64,000 nucleotides of DNA from the NCBI GenBank assembly GCA_028023455.1, contig JAQFVV010006203.1, positions 10,698,876 to 10,762,875 of the forward strand, in the 5' to 3' direction. The position numbers and the translations under genes are program-made. The notes beneath the pieces are model-generated. The model ran no database searches and was not told the DNA's origin. It saw nothing but the letters and a program-made list of their open reading frames with translations. Below are positions 12,936-25,954 of this stretch, in pieces; within the stretch, counting starts at the first letter, position 1, and each line of letters begins with the position of its first letter. The stretch is from Epiperipatus broadwayi. Its lineage: Eukaryota; Onychophora; Udeonychophora; Euonychophora; Peripatidae.

Positions 12936-13812
12936 TTAGAAAATTGGAATATTTGAACCAGTAACTATAAATATTGTAATAATTGAATTACAAAGACAAG
13001 CTATAGTGGCATAAACTTCAAAATTGAGACCTAAAAATTTTGTGTTTGCCTCATCAATTGCAATCTCTCTGTGTATCTGGTATGCAGCCTTGAAATTTAC
13101 ATTGCATTTTTCTATCACTGGCCTAATTTTAAAGATATGGTCAATATCTTCACTTTTTTTACTCTGCATTGTTTCATTATCATTAAAATGTATACATGAT
13201 AAAATATTACTAAATCAGTTATATGGCATTATATTTGCTAAATAAGGGAATCTAAGAGTAGGATCAGAACTCCAAATGTCCTTCAATTGGAAGACAGGGA
13301 CCTAGCATGAAATTCCCAATGTCATCCCAAAAAAAGGCAGACAAATCGCAATCTGTTACATCTACCCAATTATGCATACATCTGTCTTTAGTGGCATATT
13401 TATTTGTTTCTTCACCAATTTTTGCACACAATTTTTTATCAAATAACATATGAAAAAAGTCTAAAATAGAATACTCACCTGTAATAGAGAACTTCAAACT
13501 TGGAGTCTTTGTAAAATTCTCTACATTTATTGGTTCAGCAAATACATTTGGAAGCATATTATCACTATTAGCTGAAGGGCCTGATCTAGTTTTAACATCC
13601 GAAGGCATATTATTATTACCAGATGAAGGGCCTGGTCTACTGATATCATCTGGAAGTACATTTTTAGTTTTTTTTGCCTTTTGGCTGGTAATGGAGATTC
13701 TTCTTCCGATGATGAAATAAAATATTCTTCTAAATCACTGTTTGTCCTCAGAATCAAAGGGCCTAGAAACTGAAAACTCATTGATGCTGAAAAAATCTGT
13801 TTCTGAATCCAT
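12936..13812 (-). pseudogene. piggyBac transposase pseudogene (N-terminal half)
   Basis: Read on the minus strand from the ATG at 13812-13810. The order is an acidic N-terminus with an SSSEEES-PLPAKRQKK tract, a Gly-Pro-Ser linker repeated twice, and then the conserved piggyBac start (IL-FF-LF, ETNKYA). Next come the D-YW-SDP, PYFA-IM and HFND blocks, IRPVIEKCN, and the first catalytic aspartate in AIDEA. A short TGY-like/FIV-TG segment follows about 12945-12990. At least one stop near residue 26, two compensating frameshifts near the N-terminus, further frameshifts around 13260, and a deletion between FLG and the VYA block break it. The rest of the DDE domain is absent. An active family member cuts and pastes at TTAA; this copy is dead. 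Confidence 0.8.
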
Positions 13813-14147
13813 TTCTGCTGTTTGTTTTACTTACGTGCTTTTCTTTCCGTATAATCTAATAAATTAAGAAAAAATAATAATAATTGACCTTACTAGTAAA
13901 AAAATTAATAAAAAAATATTTTTTGTTGGAGAAAAACATGACATACACTTATAGAAAGAGAAAAAAACTGCAGAAAATTATGGTGTAGATGCATGCATAG
14001 TCCTCTCACCTTTTCTGTAATTTAAAAAAGAAAATGAACTTTCAACCAATCCACTATGACACATGACTGACATGCTGTTCTGAGCCAGTTAGAAATTGAG
14101 ATAGCCAAAATCTTTCTCAATTTATTGAACTGAGTAGGTATATTTTA

Positions 14148-14218
14148 TTAACCCTCTATACTCATGTCATACGATATTAACACTCTATACCCATGTCATA
14201 TGAGTATGAGGGTTTTAA
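14148..14218. repeat. Candidate piggyBac terminal repeat with TTAA ends
   Basis: TTAACCCTCTATACTCATG at 14148 is mirrored by CATATGAGTATGAGGG then TTTTAA ending at 14218. A related internal copy (CTCTATACCCATGTCATA) lies between. The CCC start next to TTAA is typical of piggyBac ends, and it lies about 340 bp upstream of the transposase pseudogene start. Confidence 0.55.
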
Positions 14219-15071
14219 TCAATATGTATCAAACTATGAACATCTATTCACATGTATATATTTTATTTATCTTTACTTGCATATATATAGTTAATATTTC
14301 TAGAGTGACCAAATCATGACTTCAAACAAATAACTATAAATGAATTATTTGGAAACCATGATTATCTTTCCTAGCCACCCAATCCCTGGGTGGTAATATC
14401 ATATATTCTAGAAATTCAAATTTACTATTACTTGGTCTATTACCATCTTTTTAAATTTGAAACAGTTTTTATTTTTCAGGCACCAGCATCAGTGCAGTGG
14501 TTCACTGAACACACTGCTTCAAAGTTAGTTAAATTATTGTTGTTAGTTATATTTAAACTCGTTATTATTTCTTTTTAGGAAATCTTTCCCTATTATAATA
14601 TCACAAACTAAATGAGCATATTAACTTTCATTCCTAGAGATAATTAAAGATTTACCAAGATTGCTGAATTCTAATTTTAAAATAACATTCTGCATCCTCT
14701 TCTTATATAATAATAACATATATACATCACATATAATTATTAGAAGAAATTAATATGAATAAAAATTATACAGAATGTTAAATTATTTTCTTGTATTAGC
14801 AGATATAATAAAGTTCTTTGAAAAAGTTCATTATTAAGTTCTAATTTATTCATTTAAGGTTTATATATTTTGTCAAAAACTAAGAATTAAATAAAAAAAA
14901 AGCTTTTACAATGATATATTTCTTGGATCTTATTGATGATTTTTTCTCACTAGATAGCTGTTTGTTAAATTTTAAGGTACCTTATTTGCCATTATCTTGT
15001 CCACGATTTCTTGTGTGAATTGATCCACTTATAAACTTTATGGGATCTTCAGTGTGATATAAGCACTGCAG
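14219..15071. other. AT-rich stretch without recognised features
   Basis: A TTTTTCAG acceptor-like motif at about 14472 is followed by some 45 GC-richer bases with no donor. I do not call an exon there. Confidence 0.4.
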
Positions 15072-15187
15072 CTGGAATCAAAGCACCTTTCCAGCAGTTG
15101 GGTGCAGAAGAAGGCATTGACAGACATATATGGGGTTTAGCAATGTATCTGGATCATTTCTCTGATGTAGATAGGAGATTTCATATG
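15072..15187 (+). CDS. Possible orphan coding exon (weakly carnitine acyltransferase-like)
   Basis: This GC-richer island in AT-rich DNA is open in one frame for 38 codons plus two leading bases. It is bounded by a CTGCAG acceptor (AG at 15070-15071) and a GTAAAT donor (15188). Alternative acceptors exist at 15094 and 15107. The translation contains the segment GIDRHIWGL, which resembles the conserved G-DRHL-GL signature of carnitine/choline acyltransferases; the residues around it are less typical. No sibling exons were found within several kilobases on either side, which could mean very long introns or a pseudogene fragment. An exon of a real plus-strand gene is plausible. The family assignment rests on about nine residues. 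Confidence 0.35.
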
Positions 15188-18100
15188 GTAAATCATTTTA
15201 AAACTTTTTTATGAATTATTTTTTACTTCTGCACTCCAAAACTAAAAGACAAAACAACTGTTTTGTCCCAGGATCACTTTATATATCCTCTTGCCATTTT
15301 CCTGTGCATGCACTTTGACACATCTTTTCTTTATTTATTCATGTGGGTATTTAATCCCATGCAATTGTTATTTTAATATGTACTTTCTTTTAATTTATTT
15401 TTAAATCATTTACAGCATAAGCAGATAAATTTTTCTCTGTTTTAAATATAGTATGCATTTTAATGGTATAATAACATACTCTTAACAGAATAATAAAATG
15501 TGTATTTACAAAAAATATTTGATTAAAAAGACACTTTATATAAAGATTTTTTTCTTTACAAAATTAGAGATAAATTTCTCTTCTAAATATTATTATGATC
15601 CGACATTCCAATTAGTCATGTTTAATTAAAAGATTTGTCTTGACAGATAAGACATTTCTTCATTTACTAATTATATATAATTAGATTGATTTTTAATCTC
15701 TATCTTTTAATTACATGTATGTTTTTTTTATTCTCTGGGTGGTCAAAAGAATAAATTTCCTAATTATTAATAAAATATGATTATTCTATACATTTTTTTT
15801 TTCTATCAGCAATCTCTATTTTCTTTTTGGAATGACAATACATGTCATTTCATGTTAATGGTACAATATATATTGTATGTATGTATTTGGCTCTGTAGTA
15901 TAAATATATTCTAAAATGTGTTAAATTTTTTTTTATAGATTATTTAATATTTGCTTAAATTACTAACTTTAATCTAAAGAAGAGTTAATTTAAAGCTTGT
16001 CATGTTTTAAGTAGATGCAGTAGATAAAGTTATTTTATTTTGAATAAAAATGGTTATTTAATTTTGTTAGGATCTTTGTTAGTTAGTTTTTAAAATAAAT
16101 GGTTTTGAAATAATAATATATAAAATGTTAGTTTATGTAAGAGTGTTTAAGTTAGAATTTAGATATATTAAGTTTAAACCTAAATAATTGGCATAATTTT
16201 CAAATTAAATAAGTTTCTACTTGAATAAATGTTAGTAATTAATTTAGCTTCAATGTTTTAAAATCTTGAATTATATTTAGTGTACATGTGTATGTATGAA
16301 TATTTGGGCATGCATGTAAAAAATTGGAAAGTTTAAAAGTTTATTAAAAATAAATAGTTTTTATCAGATTTAAATAAATAATTATTTAATAATTAAATAG
16401 AGTTAATAAAATTAATTATGTGGTAATTTTTAATCCAGATGTCATGTGCTAAATCTGTTTTGATCAAGTTAAAAGTTTAAGGTCAGATCAATTAAAAAGT
16501 TCAAAATTATACTAATAATTTAAATATCCCACCCCTATTTAAACAGGGTTGTTTTAACAATATCACATTACAGGAACTGCAGTAGAAATCTAGATGTGTG
16601 CTGGGTATAAAAGGAACACATGCATGAATAAAAAACACATTTCACTTTATTTTAATTAACTGATTGGCTTTTATTTTAACTATTATTTTCATATTTTATT
16701 TTGAATCAGTCTAAAATTTTACATTTTATTATTATTATTTTTTATTCCAATGTCTGAATACAAAGTTTAAAAGTTATCAAGCAGTACTACTTGTAAAAGC
16801 ATATGCTCATCTCACTTATCAGAAAAGAAATCCTACAAAGATGCTAAAATACCATTAATTTTTAAAAGGAAATCAATCAGCATTGAGAGCATATGTATTA
16901 GAGCTGAAACAATTATCTTCAGCAATTAAAATTATATTTTAATTAGTTATTAACACTATTAATAATAAAACTATTAATGAAGTATTTCGTACATCTCCAC
17001 AACATAGTAACCTAAAAATGAATAATTAATAAATCACTTACGAAGTCAATCACTGTTAGTTTGCTTTTGGAGATACATGAAAAAATGATATTTATGTCAA
17101 ACTAAATGTATGATAATGATGAATTATCATAACTGGTTTTAGTAGATTAAAAGTAGAAGCAATTATAATGATTTTGACTTGTATTATAACATTTTAAAAA
17201 AAGAAAAAGTAAAAAAAAATCAATCTTTTTAATATTTTGGAAAAAATACTTTATTCCACTATTTTCATATTAAGACAGATAAGCTAATGTTGAATTAATT
17301 TAATTATCCATTCCAGTTCATTTGTCAATTCATTTAGAATATTTTTCTAAATTGCTTAATTGTTTTTTGAAGTATATTACATTAAGAAAAAAGGAAGAAA
17401 ATATATTTAGATTGATATCATACTTAATATTATAAAATATATAAACTTATAAAATGGAAGTTTATAAAGAACTTTTATTAATTAATATCCTCTTTCTGCT
17501 CATTTCTCTTCCAATTTGTATTACAATTAGGAATGTTATTATAAAGGAACTGTACATTAAAGTATCTACTCTCAGCTCGTCAACTTTAAATTTGTAAAAT
17601 TTGATATTGTGAACATTTTTTTAATTTAAAAAATTCCTTCTCGGAATTTTCATATTAGTATTGATTATCTGTCTCAATAAAAGACTATATGGTAATATTT
17701 TAAAAGAAGATACAAAAAGAACTAGAACAAAAAAAAGAGTATTTTCATTATAAATGGAAAAGAACTTTACTCTCTAATTTAAAGAATGGTAAAACAAATA
17801 GTGTATATATATATATATATATATTTTAAATTATTATTAATATTATTTAATTATAATTTATGTACTATAGTGTTATGATTAATATTGTTTATGGCATAAT
17901 ATATATGTTTATGATGGTATGTACCCCAAAAATGAAGTTGGGTAAGAAAGATGCAGTACAGTTTTATTTTATAAGTTTTTTGTTATTATTTGGAGTTTTT
18001 GTATTTGTTATTTCAAACTTAATAAATGAATGTACCCAGGGCATAACACTTTTTTATATATTGGATATATGTATTTAAATGAAAGTGTTATGGATGTCAG

Positions 18101-20565
18101 TGTGTGTGTGATAATTTTAGCTGGCTTATAAAATTTAAATGTTATCATTGTTATGTTCATTGGTGTTCACATAATATTAAAACAAATGGATATGTTGTAT
18201 GCCTTTGAATATGCTTGTGAGATGTTTAATTATTTATTTATTCATTATTATTGTTAAGTCCATGCCTTATACTGTTAGTGGTATTCCTTTAGGCAACTTT
18301 GAGTGGGTATTATATTGCTTTTTATTGGTATTGCCTGCACATGGTTACTGGGTGCTTCATATTTTTATTATCCACTTTGCTTAGAATTTTAATATTAAAC
18401 TATTTTAGTGTGTTATCATATCTAAAGGCATGTTGTTCTTTATAATACATTATTAGCTCCACTACAATTTTAAAATTAAAATATATTGCAAGTGATGAGT
18501 GTATTTATTTTTTTATCCCATCATAGGTGTTATTAGTGTTGTATCAGTGCATTATTTATCTTGCAAAATATTTATCATTATCTTTGAAAACCTATAAAAG
18601 TGTCTCCATACTGATTTTCAAATCTGATTTAGTTATATAAAGAATATAATATCTTACTAATGGCCTGAATATACACATATAGATGTATTGTTTTACTCTG
18701 TGAGTATAATGTTTAAATAAAGATCATATTAAATAGATGGGAGAACTTTGGAGTAATGATAATTACTTGTATTATAAATTTTTTAGGAGTGCTTTATGGA
18801 GTTATGTATAAAATTTATTTATAATGCTTATTAAAAATATATATTCTATTGTGTTACATCCTGTAAATAAATATGTTTATTACTATTAATTAAATACACT
18901 TCAGTTTCATTGCCATTATGACATTAATAAATTTTTCATTATTAATTATTTTATGATAATACACTTTAATGGTCACATAGAATTTATTTATCTGCTTTAG
19001 TTATTGCTCATATTACCTGCATATTAGAATTTATTTATTTTCAAGTTTATTCATTCATTTTACTTATTGTTCAATTTTACCTGGATTATCAGAAGATAAA
19101 TCAAATGCACTTGAAATATAGGTGGTAGCATAAAATATATTCTTTTTGCCTGCTGAATTATTCCATGTTATTGCTTATTAAATGTTGCATCAGAACATAT
19201 GAAACTTATGTGTTTATAGTTAATAGAAATGAAATAGTTATACTTGAAGAACTTTAAAATATTTAGAAATGTTTCAATTTGCTAGCCACAAATTATTTAA
19301 TTATTTCAATGTTTTATTATTGTGTAAAATGTTTAATATATAGCTTGAATAATAGTTACCACATTTCAAGAATATTTAAATATATTACTATTAGCATTTT
19401 TCTTGTCCCAAGTGCATTTTGAATTTGAACCCTGAGATAATGACATTTTAGAACCTAGGATGAGATTTTAAAATTGTAAAAGAATATACATTTTAAGCAA
19501 AGTAAAATAAAACCTGAAATAAGATTTATAAAAATCTTGTATATTAGTAATTATAATTAATTATTATGTTGTTTGTAAGACAACTCCTATTTTGTGAAAA
19601 ATCCATAGGTATTATGATGCCCATGTGATTTAGCTTTTTGTCCAGTAGTTCAGCATCTTTGAGTGCCCATATACTATGACTGTTTGGATGTTACAGTATA
19701 TATAAATAAGTAAAAAAATTCCTTAAAGCAATCCAGAAATTATAAATTATTTCTATTTTGAAGTTATTAATTCTTAGACATTTTCTCTTTCTTGGGTATA
19801 TAATGTATTAGCATTTTTTGATTATTAATATATGTTGAAATAAATTTTGTATGAAGTATCCTTGCAGTTTGTCATTAAACTTGATAAAATTATTCATTTA
19901 GCTAGTATATATTCTTGAGAAAAGTTTCTATGATGACATTTTTTGGGAACTTGATCCAAAAACATGGAAGATGATATAGTAATCCTTCGAACTTATTGTC
20001 ATTGCTGAGGTATAGATAATGGCTCATTTGAAGTGACTTCTTATTGCCAATTTAATACAACCCATGAACTGAAACACTGATAAACTATTAGTGGTAAAAA
20101 AAAACCTGACATAAATTCTGATAAAAGAAAAATTTTTAAGCTGGCATTTTTTTTTACATTGCCTATTTTGAAAAACTACACATCACAACAAAGCAATAAA
20201 AACATAAGATGATTGACTTATTAAAAAAAAACAAAAAATTGACATAAATATTTAATTATGTGCACTCAAAATATTTAGCAAACCCAATTCATTCTTTTTA
20301 ACAATTTTTTTTTTCTAAAAATAATTCTATTTTTTTTAATTAACAAAAAATCAGCTTGAACAAAATAAATGTATTTTGAAACTAACCTTGTAAAAGTATT
20401 AATCCCCCATAGTTACAATTGAGCTCCAGGTTTGTAAAAAGTGCCTGGTTTTCAAATATTTACACATCAAGCTTGTATCCTGCCTATCCCTCTTCTATGT
20501 ATTTAAAATGGATAAAGTCCTATACATGAGTGGTCAAAGTGACTTGAAGGATGGCAATAATATTG
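15188..20565. other. 5.4-kb AT-rich stretch without genes
   Basis: Very AT-rich DNA that could be an intron if the exon at 15072 is real. It holds a TA tract (17802-17825). The plus-strand frame at 17860-18078 and the one at 18199-18384 give hydrophobic peptides from T-rich DNA and have no recognisable start context or homology. Confidence 0.55.
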
Positions 20566-20790
20566 GCATCAGTATGGGATTTGGGCTTTCATCATCAGAT
20601 TTTTAATGATATGGATGGCTGAAAAGTTGGAGTAGATTAAAACCTGTCCATTAAGATATGAAGATTTGCTATCTTAATATAAGCTGAGCACTGATTATAT
20701 ATGTGTGGGAGATGATAATCTGGACCAACTGATGAGTGCTGGTTTAGCACTATATATATATATTGATGATTATTTATCTTTTCTACATGT
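20566..20790 (-). repeat. Dispersed ~330-bp repeat, copy 2
   Basis: Reverse complement of the 7914-8110 copy. It shares AATCTGATGATG, GGACAGG-TT, CTATCTTAATATAAGCTGAGC, the TGGACCAACTGATGAGTGCTG block and the TA tract that follows GCTGGTTTAGCA. Confidence 0.8.
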
Positions 20791-20810
20791 ATGTGGTCAT
20801 GTGTATCAAT

Positions 20811-20870
20811 TGTATGAGATAGTGTGGATAAATGTTGGCTGCTTGATCTGAGTTCAAGTCCCCTATACTT
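20811..20870 (+). repeat. tRNA-like SINE remnant
   Basis: A B-box-like GAGTTCAAGTCCCC (about 20850-20863) lies roughly 30 bp after an A-box-like GATAGTGTGGATAAATG, followed by an A-rich tail. This is tRNA-derived SINE layout; a cloverleaf is not preserved. Confidence 0.5.
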
Positions 20871-22548
20871 TTAAAATAAAAATAAAAAACAATTTTTTTT
20901 CTTTTATTTTTTACAGTTAAAGAAATAAATGTATGAAAATCTGTATAATCTAATAGAATATTTGAAAAGAGTTTATATATATTTACTTTTCATATAAGTT
21001 TGAGTGATGAAATATGTGTTACATGGATATATTAGTTTAGGTGTATAGTAACTATTACAAATAAACTGATGTTATGCTTTAGTTGTATCAGGAGGATTAA
21101 TAGTGTATGCATATATTCATATAAATATTTGTTAATATCATTTTCCTAAAAGGAATTACATAAAAGAGGCAAAAGATTAACTAGAATATAAAATGTGCTA
21201 TTAGATTTAAAATAGTTTTATGGATTAGTATGTAATTGGTGTTTGATTTATGATGCATGAATTTTTAAATAAGTAAATTATATTGTTAACGATAATTATT
21301 GGGTATAAAGCAAAAATCATATCCTAATTTTAATACTGGTTGTTACAATAATGCAGGTAAAGTTATTAAGCTTCATGTCACTTCGTATATATCTGGAAAG
21401 TCAAGGATTTGATCTTTAATTTCATTTTTTATTTTGTTGAGTTTATAGAATTAAAAGAAAGCTACTTTCAAACAATTATTACTCATTTATTTTGTGTATC
21501 ACCATATATAGATATCAATATCTAATTTTATAGTTAAAATAAATTAATAAACATCATTAAATTATATTATAGGCTACGAGATTAAAACATCTTTTCTTTC
21601 TCTTTATATATACATCCACACACACACACACACATATATATATATGCGTCTGCGTGTAGGTAAAAAACAAGAGCTCTTCTTCTGTAGCATTATATTTTGC
21701 AAGCTTGAATAATCTTTGTTTTTAAAGTGGTAATTTCTAAATCCAGACTAGCTTCTGGCTTTCAACTTTATTAATAGAGATTTGAGATTCAAAGCTGGAA
21801 GTACTCTTATTTCTTTATCAAATTAAAGGCCTTATTTCAAAATCCTATAATTTTGAATTCATATTAACATGCTTAAACAGTTATATAAATGTAACTCAGA
21901 CCAATAACTATACATTTTAATAATTTCAGTTTTTTACTAATAGGCATCTTTTTTTTTTCTCTAGTTAGGAATTTAATGGCCATGCATCATTTGATTCTTT
22001 ATTATAACTACAAAAAAACGCAAAATAAAGGAGGTTTGGCACATAATTATTTCACACATGCTAGAAATATATGAGCCAATAGTGTTCCCCTCAATAAAGG
22101 TTGTTTTTTTAATCTCACAGTGTAGTTGGCGCTTCATCTTTGTTAACCACTAGAATTTTAACGAGAAAAATATTAAAAATATTTCTAAATTCATACGAAT
22201 CTTTACATCGGTATAAGTTAATTATTCGTTTTGTAAAAACTTTTTCGTAAGTTTAATGTTATAATTTAACGAAATAAGATATTAAACGTTACTAAAGCTT
22301 TTTATAATTGTCAATGCTTTCTTTCTTATAGGAAATAATCTAGATAAGATAATTCACTTATTTTTAAAGAATTAGTGAATTTAAAAATTAAAGATCCAGT
22401 GCTCGATGTATATATCATTTTCTGATACGTCCGGTTGCTTAACTTCAATGCTCATTAATGCTTGATGTAGGTCCAAAACAGATATTTAACAAATTTTATT
22501 GAAAATATGGAAAACAACCAACTATAACTAGATATAAACAAAGCAAAG
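20871..22548. other. AT-rich stretch with CA/TA microsatellite
   Basis: A CA tract followed by a TA tract lies at about 21616-21646. A segment at about 22120-22300 keeps more CpG than its surroundings but has no exon or promoter motif I can name. Confidence 0.5.
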
Positions 22549-22642
22549 CAAAACTCCATATAGTAGTGCCACCTATGCTAAACAGAGTAATCAATGGATG
22601 CCAGAAGACTTGTGCATAAAATCCCTATCCAATGCCTACTCA
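22549..22642 (+). repeat. Palindromic MITE-like element 2, partial copy
   Basis: Matches the left half of 2493-2783: AAACTCCATATAGTAGTGCCAC, then AGAGTAATCAATGGATGC and GCATAAAATCCCT. The right arm is missing. Confidence 0.75.
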
Positions 22643-23374
22643 TCATGTGATGCTTGCTGGTATAATTAGATATGTTTAAACATTAAAATTTGGTAGTAGT
22701 GCTCTAACTAATAGTAGTGAGAATATTTAAATAAGCATATAGATCAAGCTGGCTGCAACTTAATATACTTCATATTTACCATAACACTGACAAACTCTGC
22801 TTACAATAATATCATAATACCAGTAGCTATAATAAATTCAAACAGTTTTATTATATTGTATAATAATCATTACATTAAACTTCTTAATATTAACGTCTCT
22901 AAATATTGTGCTAATGATAAATGTTCTGTGTCCTTTAGTACAGTGGTAAAATGACAGACTGGAATTTAACGTCCATGGAATGTAGCATCAGTTCTATTAG
23001 TTTAGTATTGGAACATCTTATGAATTCCCAAGCAATAAATCATTCAATTAATGAATTAAAAATCATAACAATAAAACATCATATAATTCTAGCATACACT
23101 ATACTTTTTAGGAACAAACTCTGTATAAGCTTGAATAATCAATACTAGGTGATAGTGTTTTTTTAATCCATATTCATTGCTATTTTTATCCCCAAAGTGG
23201 TTTATGCTTTTAAAAAGGAGTTAAAAGGTGAATCAAGGTTTAATTGCATCACCGATGATGGTATATTATTTTGAGCCAGAAACTAGTCAATATGGACAGG
23301 ACAGCACTTGATATATATTTTCATAAGCATTAGTATCTGTTGATTACTCAAGCTTACAGTAGATAGCAGCACCT
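22643..23374. other. AT-rich stretch without recognised features
   Basis: A weak A-box-like TAGTACAGTGGTAAAAT at about 22937 has no B-box. The reading frame at 22951-23148 has no recognisable features. Confidence 0.45.
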
Positions 23375-23505
23375 GTGGGAAAACTTAGGGTGGGGAATGA
23401 AAAGGGAAGGTAAAGTGGCTAACAGGTTTCTATGGGCATAGTGGCTGAGAGATTCCTGACTCCGTATAAGCAGAAGTCACAGTGCTTCACATTACAGTAG
23501 AGAAA
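23375..23505 (+). repeat. LINE 3'-tail copy (left)
   Basis: Matches 26395-26518: GGGAAAAC, GGTGGGG-ATGAAAAGGGAAG, GGGCATAGT-GCTGAGAGAT, TCCTGACT-CGTATA and GAAGTCACAGTGC. It is either the tail of a truncated neighbour or evidence of a tandem insertion. Confidence 0.75.
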
Positions 23506-23510
23506 GAGGG

Positions 23511-23710
23511 AATGGATAAAGTATGGAAAATTAAGTGTTTGATAATGAAGAGAGAGTAAGTAATAGTAATTATAACTTCTTTATAATAAAATGGTTAGTA
23601 ATGTGAGAGGAAATGGATAAAGTATGGAAAATTAAGGTGTTTGATAATGAAGAGAGAGTATGTAATAGTAATTATAACTTCTTTATAATAGAATGGTTAG
23701 TAATGTGATG
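23511..23710 (+). repeat. Two tandem ~100-bp units
   Basis: The segment starting AATGGATAAAGTATGGAAAA at 23511 is repeated from 23612 with only a few changes, both copies ending in ATGGTTAGTAATGTGA. It lies just upstream of the LINE coding remnant and may be part of the LINE 5' region. Confidence 0.85.
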
Positions 23711-24994
23711 AAAAAGAGTACTAAAAGTAGAAAGCACAGTGAAAGATGTGGATGGAAAGTAAATGATAAGAATAAGTTAGAAGAGTATAAAATAAAAGTT
23801 GAAGAAACTATGGAAGAGTTGGTTAGGGGTGAATATAAGGACTGGTATGATAAAATAGAAAAGGTGGCAAATAGGGTTTTAGATTAGAATATTCATAAGA
23901 ATAAAAGTAATGGGAAAGTGAGAGTTAGTAAAAGTGTAAAAGAGAGGGGGGGAAGCACGCAGAGAATATAAGTATGCTATTAAGAACAAAGAAAGTGAAA
24001 AAAATGTTGATGCTAAATGGGAAAAGTATTTAGAAAAAAAAAGTGGGCTAAAATAAATAATTATATAGAGAGAATGAAACTGAATAGTAAACTGTTGAAA
24101 GATATCAATAAAAGTGGAAGAGATGGGAGTAAAAAATTTTGGAAATACATTAAAAGAAGGAATGTAGGAAGAAAGAAATAATATTACTAGATGATAAGGG
24201 AATAGAGTGTAGCTCTAGAGAAGAATTAGAGATAATCTTAAACAATTATGTAATGAATATGGAAAAGACGCTAGATGTGAAGAACAGAGTAATAGCAAAT
24301 GAAAGCATATAGTAATGGGAATATACAATTTACAGAAAATGAACTAAAATAAATGAGGCATGTAAGAAATTGAAAGGGGGAAAGCCAAGAGGTTTGGATG
24401 GATGGATAACAGAGATGGTAATGAATTTAGGGCATAGGGCAAAATTAAAACTATTATTATATTTTAATAAGATGGCACAGAAGAGAAATTTTCTAGGTAA
24501 TTGGAATAATACAAGAGTAAGGTTACTATTTAAAGGGAAGGATAAGGATCATAGAAAGTTAAACAATTATAGCCTGATAGTGGTAATATCAGTGTTATAT
24601 AGTTTTCTCATATATGGTGGCTGGAATGATTGCAAAATGGATCAGATAGGCATATAGGAGATAGTTTATTTGTAGTTACACAATTTATGGATATGAGTAG
24701 GAATACATATAGACAGTTATATATGGTTTTTATAAATATAGAGTAGGTGTATGATAAAGTAAATAGAAATAGATTATGGGGGTATGTTTAGTAAATTTGG
24801 GAATGGATGGAGCTTTAGTGAATATTATTAAGAAATTGTATAAAAATAATTACTATACATATCAATTAGAGAATATAGAATCAATTAAAGTTAAAAATGG
24901 AGTGAGACTAAGGCGAGGATACCATATGTTATCTATTTTGTTTTTGTTGTATTTGAGAGAAATGGAGAAAGCAATAGAAAGCTTAACCCTTTAA
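23690..24994 (+). pseudogene. LINE ORF2 fragment: linker and RT N-terminal half
   Basis: A basic linker region (about 23690-23890) is followed, through several stops and frameshifts, by FTENELK and then the RT entry motif GGKPRGLDGW (the family GKAPG-DG block, about 24376-24405). After that come a KGKDKDH-KLNNY segment (24531-24567) and a GVRLRRGY segment (about 24900-24923) that stands for the GVRQG motif, with LREMEKAIES just after. Many in-frame stops make it non-functional. The expected next motif, FADD, is not downstream but on the opposite strand at about 25895. Confidence 0.75.
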
Positions 24995-25004
24995 CTGATT
25001 CCTT

Positions 25005-25950
25005 CAACTTATTTAATCTTTGTCTAATTTTTGTATTGGTCCATTACTTAAATCTGAGAATAATAGTATTTGTCAGTTTCATTTCTAGTCAGTTTCTACT
25101 GTTAAAATATTAATGCATCTACTCTTCTATCCCATACCTTAACACTATAACACTCAACAATTCTCCTAACACAATCATCCCACCTTTTGTATAAGTATAC
25201 TGACATAAAGTCTTTATCCAAATCTTCTGCACATCACATTACCTTTCTCACTCATCTTCTTGCCTGCCCTTTATTCATAACCCAATTAAATACTATTTTG
25301 GCTATTCTTTTTATTATTCATAAACTGCAATCTACCAAACATTTTCATTTTGCTTTTTGCATCTCTCATATAAAACTTGACTATCCCATTTCTCCTTAAA
25401 TTGCCTTCTTTGCCATCCACACTTCTGCATCTAATGCATGCCTTCCTATTTCTCTTTGTATTTTTTCTAAGTAATCTAATATCCCTTTACTAACACATAA
25501 CACATTGTTGCCATATGTTAACCCTGCTACTGTCACTCCATTTCATACAATTCTAGTTACATCATATTAGTTATATGAGAACACTATTAATTTCTTTATC
25601 AATCTCTTTCTTTTCTTTGCTTCATTTATCAATTTTTTTCTCCCATTCATCCAAGCAATTTCTTTGATTACTTAAGACGATTCCCAAATAGTTATATCTG
25701 TTCACACTTAACTTTATAGCCCCCAATAAAAATTCTGTCTTCTCTCTCCCCAGTATTAATCATCATTACTTTTTATTTTTCTTCACTAAATTTAATCCCC
25801 ATCTCTTTACCCACTTTTGCACATGTCCTTAGTGTAACTTCCATATCTTCCCTTTTTTTCTGCACACAAAAAGACATATCTGCAAATAAAAGACCCGATA
25901 GTGTATATACTCCCTTAACACCTATCAGTCGTATCTCTATCCCTCTTCTT
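25005..25950 (-). pseudogene. LINE ORF2 fragment, inverted: RT catalytic and thumb part
   Basis: On the minus strand, a GVKGVYTLSGLLFADM segment (about 25927-25880) holds the RT FADD motif, with its second Asp lost (FADM). It continues through a GKEMGIKFSEEK analogue of the GL-N--KTK block, then an AGLTYGNNVL block like the L-YG-E-W motif, and a LEKIQREIGRHAL segment. Finally there is a GEMGYS / FYMRDAKSKMKMFGRLQF stretch. All of this follows directly, in protein order, from the plus-strand block ending at 24994. Confidence 0.75.
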
Positions 25951-25954
25951 AATA

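Noticed and set aside
14472-14525. Exon after the TTTTTCAG at about 14472
   Set aside because: No donor follows at a sensible distance. The GC-richer bases are mostly a short self-complementary CAGTGGTTCACTG segment.
17860-18384. Two hydrophobic plus-strand frames that look like membrane proteins
   Set aside because: T-rich DNA encodes Phe, Leu, Ile and Val by default. No splice sites, no homology and no codon pattern support them.
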